Origin: Flabesymbios commensalis | Taxonomy: Eukaryota; Annelida; Polychaeta; Terebellida; Flabelligeridae | Length of the DNA stretch: 64,000 nt | Reading direction: 5' to 3' | Assembly (NCBI GenBank): GCA_964017125.1 | Contig: OZ024912.1 | Span: forward strand, 57,554,623 to 57,618,622 | Part shown: positions 11,069 to 22,836 of the stretch, in pieces | Position numbering within the stretch: the stretch's first letter is position 1 | How the letters are laid out: each line of letters begins with the position of its first letter | Notes under the pieces: generated by a model | The model's input: the letters and a program-made list of their open reading frames with translations, nothing else | Told to the model about the DNA's origin: nothing | The model's database searches: none | Made by a program: the position numbers and the translations under genes

Positions 11069-13751
11069 TGAGGGATTCTATAATTTTAGGCACCAGTGAT
11101 GATATTTTCCTTGATATATGAGATTGTTTGAATATTGTCAAAAATTTAAACACATATCAACTTAGCTTTGTTTATTGACATGGCGTTGTCAGCAGAGCTT
11201 AATTTCAATTTTAAATACTTATTTTTATCAATTTAATTTTTTCTTACCGTTATGGAGAGACTAATTTACCGTTATGGAGAGACCAATTTATGTTACGGAG
11301 TAATCTTCAAACTTAAATTTCTCAGTGACCCTTCTACAAAAGTATACCATATTTAGCAAGTAGTTGAACATGGCTATTATAATGTTCATCACTTAATTTA
11401 GAAAGAATCACTTTATAACAATAACCCTTAAATAATGAAATAAGAATTACTCTCCGTTACGATTATTGTCGTTATGGAGAATAATAATAACGAAAATTGT
11501 CTCTCCATAACGACAATTATTTCTGTTATGGAGTGACAATAAACAAATACTAAATGAGGGATTCTATAATTTTAGGCACCAGTGATGATATTTTACTTGA
11601 TATATGAGATTGTCTGGATATTGTCAAAAATTTAAACACATGTCAACTTAGCTTTGTTTATTGACATAGCGTTGTCAGCAGAGCTTAATTTTACTTTTAA
11701 ATGATTATTTTTATCAAATAAAATTTTTCTTACCGTTATGGAGAGACAAATTTACCGTTATGGAGAGACCAATTTATGTTACGGAGTAATCTTCAAACTT
11801 TAATTTCTCAGTGACCCTTCTACAAAAGTATACAAATTTAACAAGTAGTTGAACATGTCTATTATAATGTTGATCACTTAATTTAGAAAAAATCACTTTA
11901 TGACAATAACCCTTAAATAATGAAATAAGGATTTCTCTCCGTTACGATTATTGTCGTTATGGAGAGTAATGATAACGAACATTGTCTCTCCATAACGACA
12001 ACTATTTCTGTTATGGAGTGACAATAAACAAATACTAAATATCGATGCTAACACAATTTAGAAGACAAATGGAAAAGTTTTTATTTCAACAAATGTCACT
12101 TGTTGGTCAAAATACCAAATTCATAAAGGTTTATAGCTGATTTTAAATGAGTAAAAGGGTAATTTGTGACTACTTTTTCTCTCCATAACGTTTTTATTTT
12201 TGTTATGGAGAGACAGAAAATACGCGTTATGGAGAGACGTTTTTCTTACTAAATCGTGCATAGCATCTATGTATTATGCTAAACTATGATTATTTTTGTT
12301 TTTTTTTCAAATGAGGTTGTAGTAGGCTTGGAGGTTGTGGAGTGCTTAAAAGTTTAATTGCAGTATTTATGTGTAAAAAATTGCGTTATGGAGAGACGTT
12401 GAATTAAAATACTCACCCAAAGACTTGCACAAACCTTACATAATTTCTAAACCAAAACACATTTATTATACTTTTTTTCACGATTCACTGCATGAAGGTC
12501 GCGCGCAACTCTTTGGCACCAGACAAGTGATATTTTGGTCAGAAAAAGTATAGAAATTACCTGAAAACTATAAGCGTTACGGAGAGTCGCTGCAACGTGG
12601 GACAGACATAAATTGCATAAAAAGTGGTAAAATAATAAAATTATTTTGAAAAACTTGTATATAATCTTATAGATAGTGTTGTGCACTAACATGATATCGG
12701 AAACAAATATAATATATAATACAGGAAGTCTAGAATAAATCGCCTGTTTATGTGGGATTTAGAATGTGGGACGAGGCTTTTTGGCTAAAATTGGCTATAT
12801 TTACACAATATTTCTTTCAAAAAACACATTTATGTTAGAATTTTTTGAGTTGTAATATTGCTATTTTGTAAAATAAAGGTCATTCATTGCATTTATGTAA
12901 TCAAATTAAATCAAAATATTTAATAATAGATATTACAAGGTGCGGACAGTGCTGGGGCTTAAAATTATAGAATCCCTCAAATATCGATGCTAACACAATT
13001 TAAAAGACAAAAAAAAGTTCCTATTTCAACAAGTGTCATTTGTTGGTTAAAATACCAAATTCATAAAGGTTCATAGCTATTTTTAAATTAGTAAAAGGGT
13101 AATTTGTGACTACAATTTCTCTACTTAACGTTTTTATTTTTGTTATGGAGAGACACAAAATACGCGTTATGGAGAGACGTTTTTTTACTAAAGAGTTGCA
13201 CAAACCTTACATTATTTTTAAACAAAAACACATTTATTATACTTTTTTTCACGATTGACTGCATGAAGGTTTCGCGCAACTGTTTTGCACCAGACAAGTA
13301 ATATTTTGGTCAGAAAAAGTGTAGAAATTACCTGAAAACTATAAGCGTTACGGAGAGTCGCTGCAACGTGGGACAGACATAAATTGCATAACAAGTGGTA
13401 AAATAATAAAAAAAAATTAAAAAACTTGTATATAATCTTATAGATAGTACTTTGCAGTTACCATTATATCGGAAACAAATATAATATATAATACAGGAAG
13501 TCTGGAATAAATCGCCTGTTTAAGTGGGATTTAGAATGTGGGACAAGGCTTTTTGGCTAAAATTGGCTAAATTTACATAATATTTCTTTCAGAAAACACA
13601 TTTATGTTGGAATTTGTTGAGTTTTAATATTGCTATATTGTAAAATAAAGGTCATTCATTGCATTTATGTAATCAAATTAAATCAAGATATTCAATAATA
13701 AATATTACAAGGTGCGGACAGTGCTGGTGCCTAAAATTATAGAATCCCTCA
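11069..13751. mobile_element. 2.7-kb non-autonomous DNA transposon with a copy of itself inside
   Basis: The outer ends are TGAGGGATTCTATAATT and its reverse complement. TA (11067-11068, 13752-13753) flanks them, and copy B has the uninterrupted site GGTTTATACAACA (about 30405). A second element of the same family occupies about 11554-12979: its left end repeats at 11555 and right end at 12953-12979, and the host element resumes at AATATCGATGC. The motif CGTTATGGAGAGAC or its complement occurs many times in both subterminal parts, as transposase-binding arrays often do. No transposase is recognisable. Superfamily undecided: the inner insertion has AA or AAAT flanks rather than a clean TA. Confidence 0.85.
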
Positions 13752-13934
13752 TATACAACAAATATTTTAGCGATGTAAGAGTTCAGTATAAACAGTTACT
13801 ATCCATGATAGCCTATCCATGATATCATAGTAGTTGTTCTAAGTGCATTGTACCTTTTCTTACAATAGCATTATGAGATGACCGACATTACTAATTATGT
13901 GATTCGTTTACAGGTGGAGAATTGTCCCAAGTAA

Positions 13935-15311
13935 TCTCATCAAATGGAATCGAACGTCATTTCGCACACAAATCAGGACTAACGTCATCATCCCACGGCA
14001 CTGAAGTGTCTCGAGTGATACTAGAAAAATTTGCACTTGCGATACTTTAGTTTCAAGGAAATCCACTCGCATCACTACTACTGATTTTCAAGTCATTTAT
14101 ACTTTTTTTTATTTAAGTGTCGTCTGTTATTGCCTTTAATGTACACGATGAGAGTTTGTCAAAAATGACTTTCATATTGTAGAATGTATGTTATCACGTT
14201 AAATTATATTACTATCATTATTTATTTACTATTAATGCTTTCTTTTATATATAGACTATTACACGTAGATTTATAATTATATTATTATACCACTGAAGCT
14301 TAAAAGGACACAATCAGGCCAAAATCATAATTTTTATTTTGGCTCCTTGATTTGTCTCTAATATGTCAACGTGTCCATATATGGACATTTTCACATAATT
14401 ATCGTCATATTAAGGAGCAAAAATAAAAGTGATGATATTTGATCATTTTTGGCCTAACAGAGTCGCTTTGCATGCTGCACTCTGATAAAGAATGTGATCA
14501 CTGGGCACACGACGTAGTTGCGACGTCGAATCAACTTCATTAACGTTGATTCAACGTCGCAACAAAGTTGTATGCCCAGTGGGTAAGTCTCCAACCACCA
14601 CATGGCGAAAGTCGATGGGCTGCTTTAAATCTTTTATTGCTGTCAATTTATCATAATTATTATGAGATAATTTAAGTCGAATGTTAATTTATTTTTTGTA
14701 CAAAGCGATTGTTGTTGTTTTAAGTTATATATCGCGTTTCTTTTCGTGTAGCCTATTTGTCATCTGTTTGCTTGATCTGTTAATGTCAATAAGTCAATAA
14801 ATATGTCAATGTGTCCAAGATGTTATTATGTTGCCTAAGTAATATTCCTCTTGAAAATGTGCCGTACCATCTCGACCCAAACTATGATCATGATAATACA
14901 GCTGATATGATTTATGACCACGCAACTACCATGTGCCACGTACTGGGTAGACAAGCATACTTTTCGGACAATATTTAATTTGAAGCTGTAATAAACTTAC
15001 AAACGACTATATGCGACACCTGGTGAATTAAGTATACCACCCAGCGTGTATATATCTGCCCAGACTCACGTACGATTACATCTTCCCCCGCAAGGTTGGC
15101 TACTCCTGAGGTCGCAGACGGCCACACTGTGTCAAGACTTGCTGGTGGGAAGATGCACGATTACGGCTCGAATGCTTTTAATGTGAACTTCAAGTCCCAG
15201 ATTTTTGGACATATAGGCCTAGTTAATTTTAATTTTAAGAAAAAGCAATTTAACAACAAAATATCGGACACACCAGTCCTGCATGCTATTGACACCTACA
15301 TCTACCAATTA
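13935..15311 (+). other. 3' flank of gene A, shared with copy B
   Basis: Nearly identical to 30596-31951. It probably contains the 3' UTR; AATAAA occurs at about 14799 but I cannot fix the poly(A) site. Inside are an inverted-repeat block of about 130 bp (CAAAATCATAATTTTTATTTTGG, 14318-14440) and a CACTGGGC palindrome at 14499-14581. The homology between units A and B stops at about 15311. Confidence 0.6.
14499..14581. repeat. CACTGGGC palindromic MITE (copy A)
   Basis: An ~83-bp near-perfect palindrome, starting CACTGGGCACACGACGTAG and ending GTTGTATGCCCAGTG, centred on AACTTCATTAACGTT. Copy B has the same element at 31157-31239. No coding capacity. Confidence 0.85.
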
Positions 15312-16139
15312 CAGTACTACCTCTATATATTGCCAACATTGGGACTCTGCCAATTTTTGGCATTATGGCGGGGTGGCATTATGGCGAGGGAGGTGATTTA
15401 GGCCTGTGGATATATGACAGCTGATTAACATTAATTCTGATACATATTGAATGCTCTCACGCATTCAGTTTATAGTAATACAAAACAATACAATCCACCC
15501 TATTAATGTTGTTTTATTAAGATCACTATACCGAAAAATATTTTTTTTTTAATGCACGAGAAAAAGACACTAAATATGATTGGTATTTAAATTGGGGTTA
15601 ATTCAATTTATAAGTAGGCCTTTATAGTAGACCCTATGCCTATTCCCGCGATCAAAGGAATATACCAGAGGCGCCAGTCAGTGTTTAGTAACAATAGGTG
15701 TGACATTCCGCTCACACCACGGAGGGACAATCAAGTGTTATGCTGGTTATATGTCAGAAGCTTATAAATGCTAGTGTGCGTCACACTCATGGAACCCGAT
15801 GGCATTGTTAAACTACTCGATTGTGCGCTATGTTATGTTTTGACTTCCAATTACTCATGAATCGAACTTGAGATCAAGTCATATAGTGGTAGTTTACATC
15901 GGGCGTCTGCACTGGGCCCAAATCTCTGCATAAAATAATATTGTTGTTCAACTAGTTTTTTCAACGCTGGCCCAACATTGTACCAGCAATGGATCTCATA
16001 CCCGATGAGTTATTATTTCATTGTAATAATGGGTAATAATGGGTGGATGCTACTAGAGAGAGAGTCAGACGTGCGTTCAGTGGTTGATCAATGTGAATGC
16101 CAAAGATTAAATAAACGTTGGGCTAACTGCTTTTGTTTG
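15312..16139. other. Gene-free DNA between unit A and the Gypsy fossil
   Basis: AT-rich, with a poly(T) run near 15540. It includes a short partial CCCAGCAAACAC-type palindrome remnant near 15930-15985. I looked here for a match to the right-hand end of the Gypsy element and saw none. Confidence 0.5.
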
Positions 16140-16807
16140 CTCGTATAAACATGTCACTAACCAAAAAAAAGTATCTTCAAACAGATATTATAACACAGGT
16201 ACGTACGATAGACGACGATGTTTCTTGTGCAATAAAATTGGCCACCTAAAAAACTCTTGTCCAAGGAATAAGAATCAGTCAAAAAACTGATATGGTCCAA
16301 TGTCATGGAGCAGACGTTGGGCATGAAAAATCAATGCTCCGAAAATTCGTCTTTTGTTGCGCCAAATTTGGTCGGTCCTCCTAATGAAGTCGATGTTGAT
16401 ATCAATGGTCTGACCTGTAAAGCTTTATAAGATACAGGAGCTACAGTCTCGTCCATAAGTAAATCTTGTTATGATAAACTAGATAATGTTGAAATGCATT
16501 CACTGCAACACATTTTGTTTGTAGAGTGTGCTGATGGACAACACTTGCCATATTGAGGTTATGTTGAAGTGGAGGTAGGTATTCCAGGATTTCAGATAGC
16601 TTTGTGTTTAGTAATGCCTGATACGGCATAGAACCAGCAAGTTCCAGTACTTTTAGGAACTAATGTTCTACAACCTTTAGGAAAACAACTACAAGGTAAG
16701 TTAGATAAACATTCAGAGCTAGGTGCAGTATGGTCATCAACGTTTGCCTATATTCATCAACAGCACGTTCCTATCTCTAGGAATAAGGGATGTTTAGGAA
16801 TTATTAA

Positions 16808-17030
16808 CCTTTTCACTACCATACATGACGGAAATTTACGTCGTCATTCGTCAATGAACGTAACCATAAAATGACACAAATTTTCGTCAAATATATACTA
16901 CATTTATGTATTTTTCGTCATTTGAAGCTGGAAATTGCGTTAGCAATTCCAGCTTCAAATGACGAAAAATAGAACTCCTACACCAGTATATCTGGATCCT
17001 GGCATGCACCCCGGCCTAGAAGTCAAAGGG
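16808..17030. mobile_element. 223-bp TTAA-flanked palindromic element inside the Gypsy fossil
   Basis: TTAA at 16804-16807 and 17031-17034 bounds a 223-bp insert. It contains the hairpin TTTGAAGCTGGAAATTGCGT / AGCAATTCCAGCTTCAAA. Copies of the same length lie at 44346-44568 and 51963-52185 in the opposite orientation. It dates the retroelement as older than this insertion. Confidence 0.9.
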
Positions 17031-20000
17031 TTAAATGTAATTCATTTGATACTATTTTGGCTCCTAGGAATGAGAGGGTTATTGTACCTGGTATAATTGA
17101 TAAGGGCATCGGTCTGGCCAAATGTTCAGCTATGGTACATAGTCATACAAAATCAAAGTTGCCAGACGGTGTAGAAATAGTGCCACAGTTAATCAATTAT
17201 TATGGTCAAAATTCTAAAATTTATGTAGAGCTGTGTAATATGTCAAATATCCCTTTGAAAATACAGCCTAGCACAATAATAGGAGAAGTACAGCAGGTTC
17301 AGATTGTTCCACGAGAAGAAATAGACGAGGTAAGACTGAGTAATGAGTCGTTCTTGGAACAATTCAGTTTATGTAAGGAACATCTCTCTGATAAAGAGCA
17401 ACATCAGGTTAAAACATCTCTCTGATAAAGAGCAACAGCAGGTTAAAACATCTCTCTGATAAAGAGCAACAGCAGGTTAAAGAACTTCTGTTGGAATACA
17501 GAGATATTTTCTCTGAGGGTGATATGGACTTAGGACATACAGATCATATCCAGGAACTTTTAAAAAAAAATGTAATTTGTCCATCATGTAGCCCTTACTC
17601 GTCGGCAGTGGTTTTGGTAAGAAAATCTAACGGTAAATTGAGATTTTGCATCGATTTCCGCCAATTAAATAATATCACTGTCAAGGACGGCTTTGCCTTA
17701 CCACGTATAGAGGAAATGATAGATAATTTGGCAGGTAGCAAGTATTTTTCTTCGTTGGACTTAAGTAGCGGATATTATCAAGTGGAGTTAGAGGAAGACG
17801 ATAAATGTAAAACAGCTTTCACAGCGGGTCCCATGGGATTTTTCGAATTTCAAAGGATGCCGTTTGGCTTAACCAACGCGCCTGGTACATTTCAACGACT
17901 TATGCAGAAATGTTTAGAGGATATATACATGATGGAATGTATCTGTTTCTTAGATGATATCTTAGTGCCGTCTCGTACATTTGCGGGCCAGCTAGTTTAT
18001 CTTGCACATACGTTTCAGAAATTAAGGAAACATTACTTAAAATTGAACCCTGCAAAATGTCGCTTTTTCCAACCTCGAGTGACTTATTGTGGTCATGTAG
18101 TGTCAAATCAAGGAGTGGAGACAGATCCCAGTAAAGTAGAGAAAATCAAGGACTGACCTGTACCAACTTCAGTAAATGAGGTACGTTCGTTTCTGGGATT
18201 TGCGTGATATTACCGTAAATTTGTCAAGAAATTTTCCCACATTGCAAAGCCGCTGACTGATTTACTGGCTGGTTGTAAAGGTAAAGGGAAGGCAACTTGC
18301 TCGCCTAACTGGACATGGGGACCTGAACAGCAGCATTCGTTTGAAATGCTAAGAGATAAATTAACATCGCCCCCTATATTGGCTTATCCAAACTACAAAG
18401 AACAGTTTATTTTACATACTGATGCTTGCTCAAATGGATTAGGAGCAGTCTTATGTCAAAATCAGGAAAGACCAAAGTGATAGCCTATGCTAGTCGTGGA
18501 CTGAATAAATCAGAAAAAAATTATCCTGCACACAAGCTGGAATTTCTAGCACTGAAATGGGCTATAACCTAGAAATTTAACGATTATCTGTATGGACAAA
18601 CATTCGAAGTCTTAACAGATAATAATCCATTGACCTATGTTCTGACTACAGCTAAGCTGGATGCGACAGGACATCGCTGGCTATCGGCATTGACAGCTTT
18701 TAATTTCAAAATTAAATATAGACCAGGGAATTGTAACAAGGACGCAGATTCTCTATCTCGATTACCAGTAACTCTTAATGAAATCAGTCATCAAGTGATG
18801 AAGGCTATAAATAATTCCATTAATTCGGTGCCTTGGATTGAATCTTTATCAATGTCTGCACAAGTGTTAGACGACGAAGAAGAAATAAACGGTCATAGAG
18901 ACTGGCGGAAAATCCGGAGAGTGTAATTGGAGTTATTATACGTCAACTCAGTGGTTACACTCCTAACAGCAATAAGTTGATACTTAACCCATCAACTAGA
19001 CCATATGCAAGAATATTTAAGCAGCTGCAGTTGAAAAGAGGTGTATTATACAGACGGACTACAGTGGATGATAAAGAGGTTTATCAGTTAGTTCTTCCTG
19101 AGAAATACCAGAAGCAGGTACTTAAAGGGTTACACGATGACATAGGACATCTTGGCAGGGATAGGACAATTGATTTAGTGAGGAATAGGTTTTTCTGGCC
19201 ACATATGGCGGATGATGTAGACAAATGGATTAAGAAATGTAGTAGATGTATCCTAAGAAAAACCCCTGTCCAAGTACGTGCACCCCTTGTTAGTATTAGA
19301 ACCAGTCATCCACTTGAGTTACTCTGTATGGACTAATTAACCCTCGAAAAATCTAAGGGAGGGTATGAACACCTATTAGTGATAGTGGATCATTTTACGA
19401 AATACGCCATAGCTGTACCAACTAGAAACTAAACCGCCAAGACAACGGCAGATGCACTATTTAACAACGTTTTTCTTCACTACGGATTTGCGAAGCGTCT
19501 TCACAGCGATAAAGGAATGTCGTTCGTAGGCAACGTGATTAAGGAGCTATGTGAACTCACTGGTATGGAACGTTCCACTACAACACCATATCATACCATG
19601 GGGAACGGGATTACCGAACGTTTAAATCATACTCTGTTGAATTTGATGGGGACATTGAATCCTAATAAAAAGAAAGACTGGAAGTCTCACATAAGTCCTT
19701 TAACACATGCCTACAATGGAACACGTCATGATTCCACTGGAATGACGCCGTTTTTTCTAATGTTTGGCAGAGAGCCGAGATTAGCAATAGATGTAGCTCT
19801 TAACATACCTGAGATGCCCGGTCGGCAGTCTTATACTAAGTATGTGAAGGATTTAAAGACACGATTACGTGGTGCATATGAACAGGCTGCTAAACATACC
19901 CAGAAGGCTTCTTTACAGCAGAAAACTTATTATGATAGGAAAGCGAGAGCAGGAACACTGAGTGTAGGTGATAGGGTATTGGTTAGGATTCTAGCATATG

Positions 20001-20801
20001 AAGGCAAGCATAAGATAGCGGATAGATGGGACGATAAAGCTTATGTTGTGGAAAGCCAACCTAACCCAGATATACCAGTGTATAGAGTTAGACAGGAAAA
20101 TGGACTTGTATTGAAGGTTTTACATAGGAATTTACTCCTTCCTATTGGCACAGTGGTAATTCATAAAAATTCAGAAATGACAAATATCAAGCCAGCACCT
20201 GTATATCCGTCCCCTGAGGTTAATTATAATAAACCGGATGATTCTCTGCAAATAGACGCTGAGGACAGCTCTTCAGCAGAGGAGGAATTAAGTGAGGAGG
20301 GGACAGGTGTGGGTTACACTATTTTAATGGAACCTGAGGCTATATTAGACGAACACGAAGCCGTGAGTACAGTGGACAGTCAGTCTGAGATCGATAATAA
20401 CAGTCGGCCTGATATAGATTGTAACCCAGACGATAATGTGGAGGACATAGGTTCTTTACATTTAGATCTATCAGATGACGAACCAGAATTAGTAGCCCCA
20501 GAACCTGCAGCGCCGCCGCTTCGACGCTCAGAACGGGTGCGTAAGCCACCTAATCTGCAAACGACAGGGGAATATGTAATGAATATTTCATTCAAAGTGT
20601 TAAAATCGACAGATCAGATTTTTCCTTACAAGACAAAGCATGTCTCTTAAATTTCATAATCACTAAGCTCGGTTTAGCAGAGTTGCAGTAAAGTAAAACG
20701 TATGATTAATTAATTCATATCAATTATAGTGTGGTGGTTGCAGCGTCTAGCCCATTTTTTTTGTAAATAATGAGGACATCATTCTTCGGAGCTGGGGAGA
20801 A

Positions 20802-21690
20802 TGTGATCGGTATATTTTGTCATGTTTCACTATTTTCCTCATTTATCAATTTCAATGAACTGCCGTTATTAAGGTGCGTGTGTTGCCATCTGGTGAGGTG
20901 TAACCTCATAATTTATTATAATGTATCCCGTCATTCTCGGTCCATCACATGACTATTTCGCCAAACAAGTTTGAATTCTTTTCATTCTGACCACCGTTTG
21001 AGGCACAGCCAGGAGCCGTCCTCCAGTTACTTTGACCAACTTAGTGGTGAGTTTTCAAGTATAGGCCTAGTTGTTTCGTATTTGAAGCAGTGGTTATTAA
21101 TAAGCCGTGTAGTTATATTAATTAGAAGTGTAGGTATATTAATTAATAATTAATATAACTATTAATTAAATACCGAATTTATTTAATTATATTTGGCGTT
21201 GTTTGCCATCTTGTGAGGGATACCGCTTTCTTTCACTTGAAATACGTTTGCTGAAGATAGTTTTATTAATTCACTTTAATAAGAAATGTGTTGACGGTGT
21301 CGGATTATTATTTAGGTGACGTAGGTGTCTACCACGACGTTGGTGATGATCAAGTGGTCGTAATACATGTATGAATGTCTGTGCAACGTTGATGCTGGCC
21401 ATGTGACAACATGGGTGTACTTAGGGTACGTGTTCATGTAATTATAATTTAGCAGTGTTTATGTAGGCCTAGTTCATGAGAATAAAGTATATTTGGTAAC
21501 GATGTGATAAATATGTGACATTATTAATATTGTGAATTACGCTTTACAAATTGAATATTGTATTCTTATATTATCACGTTTTTGATCTGTAGGTTTTCAT
21601 TTGGATTGGTATTCGTGACTAATAAAAGTGATTGATGTCTGAAAACTGGTTGTGTCCTTGGCTCAATTAAATCCACGACCCGTATTATAG
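20802..21690 (+). repeat. Candidate right-hand LTR of the Gypsy fossil
   Basis: A purine-rich run GGAGCTGGGGAGAA (about 20788-20801) precedes TGTGATCGG, the expected layout of a polypurine tract and LTR start. Near 21620, AATAAAAGTG and then a CTCAATTAAATCC-type end look like the polyadenylation part of an LTR. No matching left LTR is visible, so both borders are tentative. Confidence 0.45.
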
Positions 21691-22229
21691 TAGGCCCGAC
21701 TGAGGACTCAAAACCCTGATAACCCTCTGGTATCTCCTGTCGCCAAACACCCTACTGCGACAGAGGGAAACACCCTCCTACGACAGTACCTTAGGCCTAT
21801 TAATGCTCTGTTGCATAACCCAGTTAGTAGGTCCCCCCTACCTAGTGTTTTATCTCTGTCACGCTTTCCAGAACTTGTGAGCTCAGTCGGCCTGGAGGCG
21901 GCAATTGTTAATCACCCAAGAGTGTTTATTCAACAGTCACGATGATAAATTATGTTGGCAATACGATCGGGGGAAAACATATGACAAAAGTGACATTGGG
22001 ACTTCTAAACTATTGGCAGATGGCAAATACCGGGGATGGCATTATACCGCGGTAATTAACATTGGCGGAAATCCGTTTAACTACTTTACTTGGCATAAGG
22101 CGGGATTGGCATTATAACCGGGGGCAATATATAATGAATATATATATAGGTCCTATTTTTGCTATTTTTATTTTTATATCATGATATATTTCCTGCTTCT
22201 GTATAAATGACACACGCCACCACTCAGAT
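21691..22229. other. Spacer between the Gypsy fossil and unit B
   Basis: No gene recognised. GGCATTATACCGCGGTAATT and GGCATTATAACCGGGGG (about 22038-22125) form an imperfect repeat pair, related in wording to GGCATTATGGCGGGG near 15360 at the end of unit A. The junction of the duplication is near here. Confidence 0.4.
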
Positions 22230-22345
22230 TCTGACGTCTAAAGAGTGTTCCCGAACTAAAATAATTTTATATTTTAATGGCTTTAGACCCACAACATAAG
22301 TGTTCAAATAAAGTGATAAAAAACAGACATATATGATGACTTCAA

Positions 22346-22825
22346 GGGCGGGGGGCTATAGGGTAGTGGTTAGCACCGGGGTTCGGGGTTCGGTTCCCGG
22401 TCATGGCGGTTTGAAAGAAACTAAAAATGTTTCTTCCCCATTCACGTCTGAAAGTCAGTATTGTGGGGGGCCTCCGTGACCGAGAGGTAGCGTGCTCGGG
22501 CTCAGACCGCCAGGGGGGCGGGGGCCTATAGGGTAGTGGTTAGCACTGGGGTTCGGGGTTCGGTTCCCGGTCTCGGCGGTTTGAAAGAAACTAAAAATGT
22601 TTCTTCCCCATTCACGTGTGAAAGTCAGTATTATGGGGAGTCTCCGTGACCGAGAGGTAGCGTGCTCGGCCTCAGACCGCCAGGGCTCGAATTTCGAATC
22701 CTGTGTCTGGAGGACAGTGCCATCTCAATCATTTCACCATCTTCAGGAGGTTCTCCTGGCCCAGTTTAGCCTATATGTGCACAAAGGTGGCCTAAAGCCC
22801 GATTCATCTCATTTCATTTCATTTT
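22346..22825 (+). mobile_element. SINE partial dimer (copy B)
   Basis: A first copy of about 168 bp (22346-22513) stops after the second tRNA-like head (CTCAGACCGCCAG) and is followed at about 22515 by a full-length copy with the usual ATTTC tail. Only one pair of target duplications exists (GATGACTTCAA, 22335-22345 and 22826-22836), so head-plus-full unit moved as one or arose by internal duplication. Copy A has the empty site at about 130. Confidence 0.85.
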
Positions 22826-22836
22826 GATGACTTCAA

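Larger units (their letters stand above)
6322..13934 (+). pseudogene. Astacin-family zinc metalloprotease gene A, one-base deletion in exon 5
   Basis: Coding exons by homology with gene B and GT-AG borders: 6322-6412, 7170-7190, 7420-7451, 7903-7983, 8350-8497, 9160-9332, 10098-10315, 13914-13934. Exon 1 encodes a signal peptide (MSVHVYVALLVIFLLGVCAS). Exon 6 (9160-9332) encodes HELMHTLGVFHEQSRNDRD, matching astacin HExxHxxGxxHExxRxDRD; exon 7 (10098-10315) has the Met-turn SIMHY and ends the domain at HYGC. Exon 4 (7903-7983) has TTGCGCGCC where B has TTGCTCGCG plus one more base; the missing base shifts frame so that TGA at 7981-7983 ends translation before the catalytic domain. All other exons stay open, so the loss is recent or a sequencing error. 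The last intron carries a 2.7-kb transposon. Confidence 0.85.
16140..21690 (+). mobile_element. Broken Ty3/Gypsy LTR retrotransposon fossil
   Basis: Parts in order, all on the plus strand: a CCHC zinc knuckle from the end of gag (about 16.22 kb); an aspartic protease region (about 16.4-16.7 kb); reverse transcriptase (about 17.5-18.2 kb) with the FLDDI active-site box; RNase H (about 18.3-18.8 kb); integrase with an N-terminal HHCC zinc-binding region (about 19.1-19.3 kb) and core (to about 19.8 kb); and a long C-terminal tail to about 20.6 kb. The order RT-RNaseH-integrase defines Ty3/Gypsy. The element is broken, with roughly half a dozen or more breaks, and most of gag and the left end are missing. 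A 223-bp palindromic element is inserted near 16.8-17.0 kb. Domains remain easy to recognise, suggesting moderate age. Confidence 0.9.

Noticed and set aside
11000-13800. Transposase gene inside the 2.7-kb nested element
   Set aside because: Only one short frame (about 80 codons) exists there and it has no DDE or zinc-finger motif.
15700-16140. Left LTR of the Gypsy fossil
   Set aside because: I compared this stretch with the candidate right LTR by eye and saw no shared words, so I do not annotate one.
20340-20595. Minus-strand frames under the Gypsy C-terminal tail
   Set aside because: They are shadows of the plus-strand retroelement protein and match nothing.
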